Origin: Bacteroidales bacterium UBA3844
GTDB lineage: Bacteria; Bacteroidota; Bacteroidia; Bacteroidales; Paludibacteraceae
Assembly: GCA_002392915.1 (NCBI GenBank)
Contig: DGHQ01000025.1
Coordinates: forward strand, 74,881 to 138,880
Length of the DNA stretch: 64,000 nucleotides
Direction of reading: 5' to 3'
Positions 18,233 through 26,617 of the stretch are shown here, piece after piece. Each line of letters starts with the position of its first letter. The stretch's first letter is position 1. The notes under the pieces are model-generated. The model made no database searches. It had not been told where the DNA came from and saw nothing but the letters and a program-made list of their open reading frames with translations. Position numbers and translations under genes: made by a program.

Positions 18233-21200
18233 ATGGCACGCATAGCACTAGCGATATATCATTTTTTAGAGCGAAACAGACTGTTAATGTATGTTTTGCT
18301 CTTTGTTAGTTTTGCTTTCTTCGTCTATGAAGGAACAAAAATGACCTACGAAGAGGACATCACACGTCTTCTTCCACAACCCAAAAACGAACACGGAGAA
18401 AATGTCGTTTTCTCAAATCTAAAGGTGAAGGATAAGATTTATTTGGTGTTCAAACCAAATTCCGATTCCATAGACCACGAAACATTGGCAGCACGCTGTG
18501 ACGAATACATGGATTCCCTTATTGTTCGTGACAGTGCGAACAAATATATAGCCGACATTCTTTACAAGATAGACAACAACATGATGATGGGAGCAATGGA
18601 CTACCTGTCGAAAAGTTTGCCAACATATCTTGAAGATGAGGATTACAAAGCAATTGATTCTTTGCTTACTCCAGATGCGGTGAAAGCGTCGATGGAACGC
18701 AACGCGGCAATGGTATATTCTCCGATGATGGGATTGTCGGAGCTTGTATCCCGAGACCCGCTTGGAATGAAAGATGTTTTGCTTGGCAAGGTAGACAAGA
18801 TGAAGGAAGGTCTTGGAGGCAGTTACGCCATGATCAACCAACATTTTTTCACTCCAGACTCAGCTCTTTGCATCGCATTCATGTCGCCAGGATTCGCGTC
18901 TACTGATTCTAAAAAATCTGCGAAACTAGTCACTGAAATGGAAGATGTCATCAAAGATTTCGTAGAATTGCATCCCGACGTCGACATCTACTATCATGGA
19001 GCCCCTGTGCAAAGCGTATACAATTCACGTCAGACAAAGAAGGATTTGGCATACACGTTGTCGATATCTATGGTATTAATCTGTATCGTCATCTGTTTCT
19101 GTTTCAAGAACTGGGACACATTGCCGATGCTGCTTCTACCAGTCGTCTACGGAGCATTCTTCGCGCTTGCAACTCTCCACATATATCAAGGTTCCATGTC
19201 GTTGCTAGCTTTGGGAATCGGTGGTGTAGTGCTTGGAGTGGCATTGAGCTACTGTCTGCACGTACTGGTCCACTACAAATATGTGTCTGATCCGGAGACG
19301 GTGATCAAAGACCAGACTACTCCCGTCATACTCGGCTGTCTGACAACAATCGGAGCATTCATGAGCCTTATGTTCACAGAGGCTTCTTTGCTTCGTGATT
19401 TTGGAAAGTTCGCATCTTTGGCTTTGGTCGGAACGACATTCTTCTCACTTGTGTTCCTACCACATTTCTTCAATGTAAACAGAAATAAAAAGAATGAGAA
19501 AGCATTCAAGAAATTGGAGGCATTCAATTCATATCCTTTTGAAAAGAAGACGTGGCTGATCATATCTATTTTGGTAATCAGCATCATCTGTCTGTTCACA
19601 AAAAGTTTAGTACAGTTCGACACTGACCTAAAAAACATCGGATACAACGAGCCTCGAGTTTTGGAAAGTCAAGAACTTCTTGCAGACCATTCCACAAAAG
19701 AATACCGCACAATCTACTATGCGACAATAGATGAAGACCTCGACTCGGCATTGACTTTCAACAAGACTCTGTACGCAGAGTTGGAAAATCAAAAGACCAA
19801 CAAGAAAGTTTCAAGCTACGGTAACACAGCTTCATTGTTCATTACAACAAAAGAACAAAGATCAAGAATAGAGAAATGGAACAATTTCTGGTACGGAAAA
19901 GAGAAACGAGCAGAGAAGCTCAACACATTAATGGCAGCAGAGTGTCCGAAATATGGATTCTCAATGGATTTCTTCCAGCCATTCTGGGGAATGCTTAATG
20001 CCAACTATGAGCCTACATCTCTATTTGAATCAGACGCATTCCCAAGCAGTCTGAAATCAAACATGATCGAATACACAGACGGCAAGTATATCTTGTTCAC
20101 CCCTGTACAAATAAAGCCATCCGACAAGCGAGAAGTGACCGACCGTATTGTCGACACGGAAGTTTCAGGAGCAAGACGTTTTGTCATCATCGACCCATTC
20201 TACTACACAGAAGAGTTGGTAGAGATAATGAACAACGACTTCAACGTAGCTTTGTTCATCTCAAGTATATTCGTTTTCTTGGTTCTTCTGATCTCATTCC
20301 GCAGCACAACACTCGCATTGATAGGCTTCGTGCCAATGTCGTTGAGCTGGTATATTGTGCTTGGAATCATGGGAATTCTAGGAATCAAATTCAACTTGGT
20401 GAACATTGTCATCAGCACATTCATCTACGGTATCGGAGTGGACTACTCTATCTTCATCATGGATGGATTATTGTCTAACTTCCGAACTAAGAAACAATTG
20501 CTTGTTTTCCACAAGACAGCCATTCTGTTCTCAGCGTTTGTGCTCATAGTCGGAATTTCATCTCTGTTGTTCGCCACTCACCCGGCAATGAAGAGCATCG
20601 GATTCTCAACATTGGTAGGAATGTCGGCGACGGTGATCATCGCATATTCGTTGCAGCCATTCTTGTTCTACTGGTTTATCAAGCGTCGCACTCGAAAAGG
20701 ACTTGCTCCTATCACTTTCTACAACCTTATGCATCCAAAATCATTCTTCCGTCCAAACGGAATGAATGACGCTCAGAAGTTGAGAAACAACTATGAGTAC
20801 AAAGGTCTTGAAGTGGAGCAAGGATTGAAAAAGGAGCTTGCGGCGACAACACACTACAAACTGTTCCTACGCGATGTGTTTGCAGCTCAAAATTTGCTCA
20901 ACTATGGCTGTGGTGCCGCATACCTCTCATACTGGTTTACACTTAAAAACGAGACTGTCAAAGTGTTCTCATTCGACGACGACAAAGATGATTTGCTTAC
21001 AATAGCGTCATTCTGCTATTTGCGTAACTCAAGAATGACATTCTCCGCTGAAATCGACGACTTGGCAACTGTGCCAAGAAACGTGGAAAACGATTCGTTC
21101 AAGACTGACTCAACAGACAACAGTTTCTCAATTGTTGTCATCAACCGTTCTTTGCCAAACACAGACGCCGACATGCTGGAGATTGCAAGCAGTGCTAAAA

Positions 21201-21310
21201 TAGTGTATGTCAGAAAGAGTGTGTTGGACATTTTTGAATCTTCTGTCACAAAACTTGGTTTCAACAAGACTGCAGAAGACGATGTTTTTGTTCGTTACAC
21301 AAAAGAGTAA
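18233..21310 (+). CDS. MMPL/RND-family lipid exporter fused to a methyltransferase-like domain
   Basis: The product is 1,025 aa. Residues ~15-850 are an MMPL/RND-type exporter: an N-terminal helix, a large periplasmic loop, a block of helices ('LALGIGGVVLGVALSYCLH'), a second periplasmic loop, and a second block ('FIYGIGVDYSIFIMDGLLS' with the Asp-Tyr proton-relay signature). After a cytoplasmic linker, residues about 866-1025 look like a Rossmann-type SAM methyltransferase: 'NLLNYGCGAAYLSYWF' near 890 (motif I GCG), then a strand ending 'FSFDDDKDDLLTIASFC' where the nucleoside-binding acidic residue is expected. It likely exports the lipid or polyene made by this operon; the tail's catalytic competence is unproven. 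Confidence 0.85.
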   Translation: MARIALAIYHFLERNRLLMYVLLFVSFAFFVYEGTKMTYEEDITRLLPQPKNEHGENVVFSNLKVKDKIYLVFKPNSDSIDHETLAARCDEYMDSLIVRDSANKYIADILYKIDNNMMMGAMDYLSKSLPTYLEDEDYKAIDSLLTPDAVKASMERNAAMVYSPMMGLSELVSRDPLGMKDVLLGKVDKMKEGLGGSYAMINQHFFTPDSALCIAFMSPGFASTDSKKSAKLVTEMEDVIKDFVELHPDVDIYYHGAPVQSVYNSRQTKKDLAYTLSISMVLICIVICFCFKNWDTLPMLLLPVVYGAFFALATLHIYQGSMSLLALGIGGVVLGVALSYCLHVLVHYKYVSDPETVIKDQTTPVILGCLTTIGAFMSLMFTEASLLRDFGKFASLALVGTTFFSLVFLPHFFNVNRNKKNEKAFKKLEAFNSYPFEKKTWLIISILVISIICLFTKSLVQFDTDLKNIGYNEPRVLESQELLADHSTKEYRTIYYATIDEDLDSALTFNKTLYAELENQKTNKKVSSYGNTASLFITTKEQRSRIEKWNNFWYGKEKRAEKLNTLMAAECPKYGFSMDFFQPFWGMLNANYEPTSLFESDAFPSSLKSNMIEYTDGKYILFTPVQIKPSDKREVTDRIVDTEVSGARRFVIIDPFYYTEELVEIMNNDFNVALFISSIFVFLVLLISFRSTTLALIGFVPMSLSWYIVLGIMGILGIKFNLVNIVISTFIYGIGVDYSIFIMDGLLSNFRTKKQLLVFHKTAILFSAFVLIVGISSLLFATHPAMKSIGFSTLVGMSATVIIAYSLQPFLFYWFIKRRTRKGLAPITFYNLMHPKSFFRPNGMNDAQKLRNNYEYKGLEVEQGLKKELAATTHYKLFLRDVFAAQNLLNYGCGAAYLSYWFTLKNETVKVFSFDDDKDDLLTIASFCYLRNSRMTFSAEIDDLATVPRNVENDSFKTDSTDNSFSIVVINRSLPNTDADMLEIASSAKIVYVRKSVLDIFESSVTKLGFNKTAEDDVFVRYTKE

Positions 21311-21328
21311 CCAATAACAGACGAGACG

Positions 21329-22810
21329 ATGAAATATGATGTTGTGATAATTGGAGCTGGGTTGGGTGGACTGGAATGCGGATACATCTGTGCAAAACAC
21401 GGAAAAAGTGTCTGCGTGCTTGAGCAAGGTCTCACTCTTGGTGGCTCTCTTCAAGTGTTCAAACGCAAAGGCCACACATTCGACACCGGCTATCACTACA
21501 TCGGAGCCTACGACAAAGGTCAATCGTTGCACCGTCTTTTCGATTACTTCAACCTCACTCATCTTCCATTTCAAAAAATGGATTCCAATTATTTCGATGA
21601 GGTTGTCTACAAAGATAAATCCTACCGTTTCGCAAACGGGTATGATAATTTTGTTGACGCATTGGCTGAAGAATTTCCAAGCCAGCGTCAGAATCTGAAA
21701 AAATACGTTGACTTTCTATCAAAGGTCGGCGACAATATCTTCAACCAGTTTTCTCCAAAAGATCTTGATTCTTTCTACACCGCTTCCCTATTCGGACAGT
21801 CGGCATACGATTTTCTGAAGGAGACATTCACAAATGAAGATCTGATAAATGTAGTTTCCGGCACAAGTCTAAAACTAGAATTGAAGAAGGAGACGTTGCC
21901 CCTTTACACTTTCGCGCAGATCAACGACAGTTTCATACGTAGTGCCTACCGATTGAAAGGAGGAGGCGGACAAATTGCGGAATCTCTTGCCGCAGACATT
22001 GAAAAGATGGGAGGAATCGTGAAGAAGAACTCAAAAGTGGATGAGTTGGTAGAAGTCGACGGAAGGATCGCATACGCACGTCTTGCCAACGGAGAGAAGA
22101 TCCAAGGAGAGACATTCATCTCTAGTGCTCACCCGTCTGCCACTTTGGAACTGGTAAAGGAGAGCTCTAAAATACGCAAGATCTATCGCAACAGAATTTC
22201 CCGTCTGCAAAACACGACAGGAATGTTCACCGCCAACATCAAGTTGAAAAAAGACACTCTTCCATATTTGAACCGCAACCAATATTTCTACGACACAGAT
22301 GATGTGTGGAATGTTTGCGACGGAGACGATTCTCATATCAATGGTGCATTGATGAGCTATCAAGTGCCTGAAGACGGTGGTGATTATGCGGAAAATGTCG
22401 ACATCATAGTGCCGATGTCTTGGGCTGCGGTGGAGCAATGGGACGGCACTAAAGTGATGCAAAGAGGTGAGGAATACGAGTCTATGAAACAGAAAAAAGC
22501 GGAAGAATGCGTGAATTTTGTTTCAAAATATGTGCCGCAACTGAAAAATGCAGTAGACACAATCTACACAAGCACACCTCTTACATATAAAGATTACGTT
22601 TCGACTGTGGAAGGCTCGGCATACGGTATACGCAAAGATTACAACAATGTCATGCAGACGTTGTTGACTCCACGCACTCCTATCGAGAATTTATTGTTGA
22701 CAGGACAAAGCCTCAACCTACATGGTATTCTTGGCGTGTCAATGACGTCATTATTCACAACCGCTGAAATTGTCGGCATGGATACTGTGAAAGAGGACCT
22801 GAAGCTATAA
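21329..22810 (+). CDS. NAD(P)/FAD-dependent oxidoreductase, carotenoid desaturase/retinol saturase-like
   Basis: The product is 493 aa. It opens with the dinucleotide-binding motif 'DVVIIGAGLGGLECGY' and the Glu-containing second strand 'VCVLEQGLTLGGSL', as in CrtI, CrtISO and retinol saturase enzymes. 'KGHTFDTGYHYIGA' is the conserved substrate-side motif, and 'LLLTGQSLNLHGILG' the C-terminal FAD contact. It would act on conjugated double bonds, which fits a polyene product. It is the last gene of the operon, 18 bp after the MMPL gene. Confidence 0.85.
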   Translation: MKYDVVIIGAGLGGLECGYICAKHGKSVCVLEQGLTLGGSLQVFKRKGHTFDTGYHYIGAYDKGQSLHRLFDYFNLTHLPFQKMDSNYFDEVVYKDKSYRFANGYDNFVDALAEEFPSQRQNLKKYVDFLSKVGDNIFNQFSPKDLDSFYTASLFGQSAYDFLKETFTNEDLINVVSGTSLKLELKKETLPLYTFAQINDSFIRSAYRLKGGGGQIAESLAADIEKMGGIVKKNSKVDELVEVDGRIAYARLANGEKIQGETFISSAHPSATLELVKESSKIRKIYRNRISRLQNTTGMFTANIKLKKDTLPYLNRNQYFYDTDDVWNVCDGDDSHINGALMSYQVPEDGGDYAENVDIIVPMSWAAVEQWDGTKVMQRGEEYESMKQKKAEECVNFVSKYVPQLKNAVDTIYTSTPLTYKDYVSTVEGSAYGIRKDYNNVMQTLLTPRTPIENLLLTGQSLNLHGILGVSMTSLFTTAEIVGMDTVKEDLKL

Positions 22811-23134
22811 GGATTGCAAAGGGCGGAATCCATCGCATCCACCTATCACACTAAAATGAGGATTGTTAAGGGCCCATGTTTGATTGATATTGGCCCTAAC
22901 CCCTTCCTTAGTGCGAGCCGTAAGCGAGCACATAAATTTAATAAAACCACAGAGAGAAAAAGTTCATAGAGAAAGACTTCGTCTTTTTATGAGAAAAGGA
23001 GGTTGGATTTCGATCAGAAAATGGAAAATGATTCACAAACTCACGTTAAATTATTTGATTTTCAATAGAGTATAAAACGCAAACAGATTAGACTTCTCTA
23101 AGTTTTAATCAAATCATTCTTAAAAGCACTCATT
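22811..23134. other. intergenic region after the polyene-type operon
   Basis: This 324-bp gap holds repeat copy C and a short perfect hairpin (AAAGAC-ttc-GTCTTT, 22972-22986, followed by TT) that may help end the upstream operon. A degenerate fragment resembling the repeat start (GGATTGCAAAGGGCGGAA) lies at 22811. No TAnnTTTG promoter for the SDR gene was recognised and no credible gene is present. Confidence 0.5.
22858..22932 (+). repeat. dispersed two-hairpin repeat, copy C
   Basis: It starts GAGGATTGTTAAGGGC; hairpin 1 closes with GCCCTAACC after an expanded 19-base loop. The linker CCTTCCTTA matches copy B. Hairpin 2 (22911-22931) is GTGC-GA-GC, CGTAA, GC-GA-GCAC, again with the tandem G-A internal loop. 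It lies 48 bp downstream of the oxidoreductase stop in the same orientation. Confidence 0.7.
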
Positions 23135-24157
23135 ATGAAAGCACTATTTATCGGTGGCACAGGCACCATCAGCATGGCTATCACACGTTCACTAGCCACA
23201 AATCCAGATTGGGAACTTTATCTGTTAAACCGTGGTAGCCGTTCGGCGGAGCTTCCATCAAATGTCAAAGTCATAAATGTAGCCGACGTGAATGATGAAG
23301 CAGCTGTTGCTAAAGCTATCGGAGGTATGACATTCGACACCGTATGCGATTTCATCTGTTTTCATAAAGAGCAGGTGGAACGAGACATCCGTCTGTTCAA
23401 AGGCAAGACACGTCAGTTTATGGTGATCAGTTCAGCCTCAGCATATCAGAAACCATTGTCGTCACATATTGTGAATGAGGCGACCCCACTTGCCAATCCA
23501 TACTGGCAGTATTCACGTGAGAAAATAGAGATAGAAGAAAGACTGATGCAGGAATACCGTTCCAACGGATTCCCTATCACAATCATACGTCCAAGCCACA
23601 CATACGACGAACGCAGTATTCCACTTGGCGTACACGGTAAGAATGGAAGTTATCAAGTGATAAAGCGAATGCTAGAAGGCAAACAAGTGATTGTGCACGG
23701 CGACGGCACATCACTTTGGACGATGACGCACAACTCCGATTTTGCAAAAGGATTCATCGGTTTGATGGGCAATATTCATGCGATTGGAGAATCATTCCAG
23801 ATCACATCAGACGAAGTGTTGACATGGAATCAGGTCTACCAGAGCATAGCAGACGCATTAGGAGTGGAATTCAAGCCATGCTACGTCGCATCATCATTCC
23901 TTGCATCAGTAAGCGATTACGACTTCACCGGTTCACTAATTGGAGACAAAGCCAATTCCGTTGTGTTTGATTGTTCCAAACTGAAAAGAGCAGTGCCAAG
24001 CTATTGTGCGACGACACGATTCGACCAAGGAGTGCGCAAGACTATTGCGAATGTATTGGCGACCCCAAGTTTGCAACGTCTTGATCCAGAATTTGACGCA
24101 TGGTGCGACAAAGTGATAGAAGCGATGGAAATAGCAAAAAAGATAGTGATAGGATAA
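23135..24157 (+). CDS. NAD-dependent epimerase/dehydratase (extended SDR)
   Basis: The product is 340 aa with the extended short-chain dehydrogenase pattern: N-terminal 'LFIGGTGTISMAI' (TGxxGxxG variant), 'VISSASAYQ', the catalytic 'YSREK' (YxxxK) near residue 125, and 'IIRPSHTYDE'. Such proteins act on nucleotide sugars or related substrates; substrate cannot be assigned. It lies 28 bp before a sugar porter gene, suggesting both serve sugar uptake or conversion. Confidence 0.85.
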   Translation: MKALFIGGTGTISMAITRSLATNPDWELYLLNRGSRSAELPSNVKVINVADVNDEAAVAKAIGGMTFDTVCDFICFHKEQVERDIRLFKGKTRQFMVISSASAYQKPLSSHIVNEATPLANPYWQYSREKIEIEERLMQEYRSNGFPITIIRPSHTYDERSIPLGVHGKNGSYQVIKRMLEGKQVIVHGDGTSLWTMTHNSDFAKGFIGLMGNIHAIGESFQITSDEVLTWNQVYQSIADALGVEFKPCYVASSFLASVSDYDFTGSLIGDKANSVVFDCSKLKRAVPSYCATTRFDQGVRKTIANVLATPSLQRLDPEFDAWCDKVIEAMEIAKKIVIG

Positions 24158-24185
24158 AAAGGCTTAAACTATAAAACCATAGATT

Positions 24186-25589
24186 ATGTATAATAAGAAA
24201 TTTGTCTGGTTTATGGCCTCCATAGCAGCGACGGGAGGTCTGTTGTTTGGCTTCGACACAGGAGTGATCAGCGGAGCCATTCCGTTTATGCAGAAAGATT
24301 TGAATATCAGCGACAGCGGAATTGAGGACATCACAACATTTGCGTTAATCGGAGCGATGATTGGAGCTTTAGTGAGCGGATATCTGAGTGACAAATTCGG
24401 AAGAAAACGAATCATTTTGGCAGCGGCGGTAATATTCCTTTTGGGAGCAATTGGATGTGGCAGTGCTGACGGAGTGACAGGACTGATGGCAGCACGCATT
24501 TTCTTGGGCATTGGTATTGGAGTAGCATCATTCTCCACCCCACTCTATTTAGCAGAGATTTCACCAGCGAGCATACGAGGCACACTGGTATCAATGTTCC
24601 AATTGCTCATCACGGTGGGGTTGCTAGGAGCATTTCTCAGCGACAGTGCCATTGCGGATGATGCGAACAACAGTTGTTGGCGAAACATGTTCTATGTAGG
24701 TGTAATTCCAGCCATCATACTCCTTGTCGGCATGTTCTTCTTGCCAGAGAGTCCACGTTGGCTGTTAAGCAAAGGGCACGAGGCAGAGGCGATAAAGATT
24801 TTGGAAAAAATTGAAGACCCTTCGATCATAGCCGAAGAAGTCAACAAAATGAAATCAGACATTGCACAGACAAAAGAAGAATTGAGCATTACCGAAACAT
24901 TCAAACAGAAGTGGATGTTTTATCCATTAATGTTGGCAGTACTAATCATGTTCTTCCAGCAAGCAGTAGGAATCAACACCGTCATCTATTATGGACCAAG
25001 CATTTTCCAGAAAGCAGGATTTGAAAGTGGAGAAGCGGCACTTATGGCACAGGTCAGTGTCGGAGTGGTGAATGTGATCTTCACAATAGCCAGTCTGTTT
25101 CTAATCGACAGAATCGGCAGAAGAAAACTATTCTTCTTAGGCATGACAGGAATGGTTGTGACATTGTTGATGATTTCATACGGATTCATAAGTTTGTCTG
25201 ACGACGGCACAAACGGACGCTACTTGGTAGTCGCAAGTATGCTTCTATACATTGTCTTCTTTGCAATCAGTATGGGTCCATTAGGATGGTTGATCATCAC
25301 AGAAGTTTTTCCAGTCAAGGTAAGAGGAGTCGGCAGTTCCATTGGATCATTAGCAAATTGGGGATTCAACTCACTTATCGTATGGACATTCTATAAATCA
25401 ATCAAAGGATTCACAAACTTTTTCGGAGGCGACGAGTCGTATGGAACAGCAGGTGTATTCTGTATGTTTGCTGCCATTGCCCTTATCGGAATTATTTGGG
25501 GATATTTCTTCCTTCCTGAGACAAAAGGAAAGAAATTGGAAGATATAGAAAGACATTGGAAAAACGGAGGATCTCCCAAAACACTGTAA
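24186..25589 (+). CDS. sugar porter family MFS transporter (XylE/GLUT-like)
   Basis: The product is 467 aa with twelve expected membrane helices. Sugar-porter signatures are present: 'GGLLFGFDTGVISGAI' in helix 1, 'DKFGRKRII' between helices 2 and 3, 'PESPRWLL' after helix 6, 'QQAVGINTVIYYGP' in helix 7 (QLS/Q-type sugar-binding motif), and 'PETKGKKLEDIE' at the end. It probably imports a monosaccharide such as xylose, arabinose or a hexose by H+ symport. A strong terminator follows. Confidence 0.93.
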   Translation: MYNKKFVWFMASIAATGGLLFGFDTGVISGAIPFMQKDLNISDSGIEDITTFALIGAMIGALVSGYLSDKFGRKRIILAAAVIFLLGAIGCGSADGVTGLMAARIFLGIGIGVASFSTPLYLAEISPASIRGTLVSMFQLLITVGLLGAFLSDSAIADDANNSCWRNMFYVGVIPAIILLVGMFFLPESPRWLLSKGHEAEAIKILEKIEDPSIIAEEVNKMKSDIAQTKEELSITETFKQKWMFYPLMLAVLIMFFQQAVGINTVIYYGPSIFQKAGFESGEAALMAQVSVGVVNVIFTIASLFLIDRIGRRKLFFLGMTGMVVTLLMISYGFISLSDDGTNGRYLVVASMLLYIVFFAISMGPLGWLIITEVFPVKVRGVGSSIGSLANWGFNSLIVWTFYKSIKGFTNFFGGDESYGTAGVFCMFAAIALIGIIWGYFFLPETKGKKLEDIERHWKNGGSPKTL

Positions 25590-25605
25590 TAGGATAAATA
25601 AAGAT

Positions 25606-25643
25606 AAACGCCACGGATTTTTTACAGATCCGTGGCGTTTTTG
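25606..25643 (+). terminator. strong intrinsic terminator between convergent genes
   Basis: AAACGCCACGGAT pairs perfectly with ATCCGTGGCGTTT (25606-25618 with 25628-25640), followed by TTGCTTTTTA. The A-rich 5' side would let it also act for the minus-strand operon that ends at 25662. Confidence 0.88.
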
Positions 25644-25661
25644 CTTTTTATAATTCAGCCC

Positions 25662-26615
25662 TTACTTCAGGTTTTCCGTCCTTTCTATGACATACAGTGG
25701 CCTTCTCTTAACCTCCTTATAGATCTTTCCCACATATTCTCCCACAACGCCTATCGCCAACAGGACGGCACCGCCTATCAACCAAAGGCTGACCAACAAT
25801 GATGTCCAACCTGGAATAGTGTGGCCTATATAGTGTGAATACAAACCATATCCGATCGCCAAAATTGCTATAAAAATAAAGAAAATGCCAAAAGAAAAAA
25901 TCAGACGGAGTGGCTTGACACTGAATGATGTTATTCCGTCGACTGCAAAATTCATCATCTTCGCCAACGGATATTTACTTTCACCAGCAAATCGCTCACT
26001 ACGGTCGTAGTAGACATCTGCGGTCTTGAATCCAAGAGTGCGAACCATTCCACGCAAAAATAGATTTCGTTCAGGCATTGCCACCAACGCCTTCAATGCC
26101 GCACTACCCATCAATCGAAAATCCGCATGGTTATACTTGACATCTGTCCCCATCACAGACATAAGCTTATAAAAAGCCAAAGCTGTGTTTCGCTTAAACC
26201 AAGTGTCTGTCGTACGTTCACGTCTCACACCATACACCACCTCAACACCTTCATTATATTTGTCGACCATCTCAAAGATGGCATTTGTATCGTCCTGTAG
26301 ATCAGCGTCGATACTGACAGCCATGTCACAACATTCAGAAACAAGAGTCAAACCTGCAAACAAAGCATTCTGATGACCAGCATTATGAGCCAGTTTAATG
26401 CCAGATACATGAGAATCATCCTTTGACAACTCGTCTATTATCTGCCATGTCTTATCTCGACTTCCGTCGTCCACATACACAACTCCACCGGAAACAATCT
26501 TCCCCGACTGCTCCATGCTTGTGATAACTTCCAGCAATCGTTTGTTTGTCTCATGCAAAACTTCCTCCTCGTTGTAGCAAGGAACGACTATTTTCAAAAC
26601 TCCCTTTCTCATCAT
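25662..26615 (-). CDS. family 2 glycosyltransferase, GtrB/ArnC/DPM1-like
   Basis: The product is 317 aa. The GT-A core has 'IVVPCYNEEEVL' at the start and 'SIDADLQDD' (the metal/donor DxD-like site). Two C-terminal transmembrane helices ('FGIFFIFIAILAIGYGL' and 'GGAVLLAIGVVGEYVGKIY') match polyprenyl-phosphate sugar transferases. It likely charges undecaprenyl phosphate with a sugar on the cytoplasmic face for later periplasmic transfer. It is third in an operon with NamZ-type and LtaS-like genes (2-bp gap), so it may decorate the same envelope polymer. Confidence 0.9.
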   Translation of the reverse strand: MMRKGVLKIVVPCYNEEEVLHETNKRLLEVITSMEQSGKIVSGGVVYVDDGSRDKTWQIIDELSKDDSHVSGIKLAHNAGHQNALFAGLTLVSECCDMAVSIDADLQDDTNAIFEMVDKYNEGVEVVYGVRRERTTDTWFKRNTALAFYKLMSVMGTDVKYNHADFRLMGSAALKALVAMPERNLFLRGMVRTLGFKTADVYYDRSERFAGESKYPLAKMMNFAVDGITSFSVKPLRLIFSFGIFFIFIAILAIGYGLYSHYIGHTIPGWTSLLVSLWLIGGAVLLAIGVVGEYVGKIYKEVKRRPLYVIERTENLK

Positions 26616-26617
26616 TT

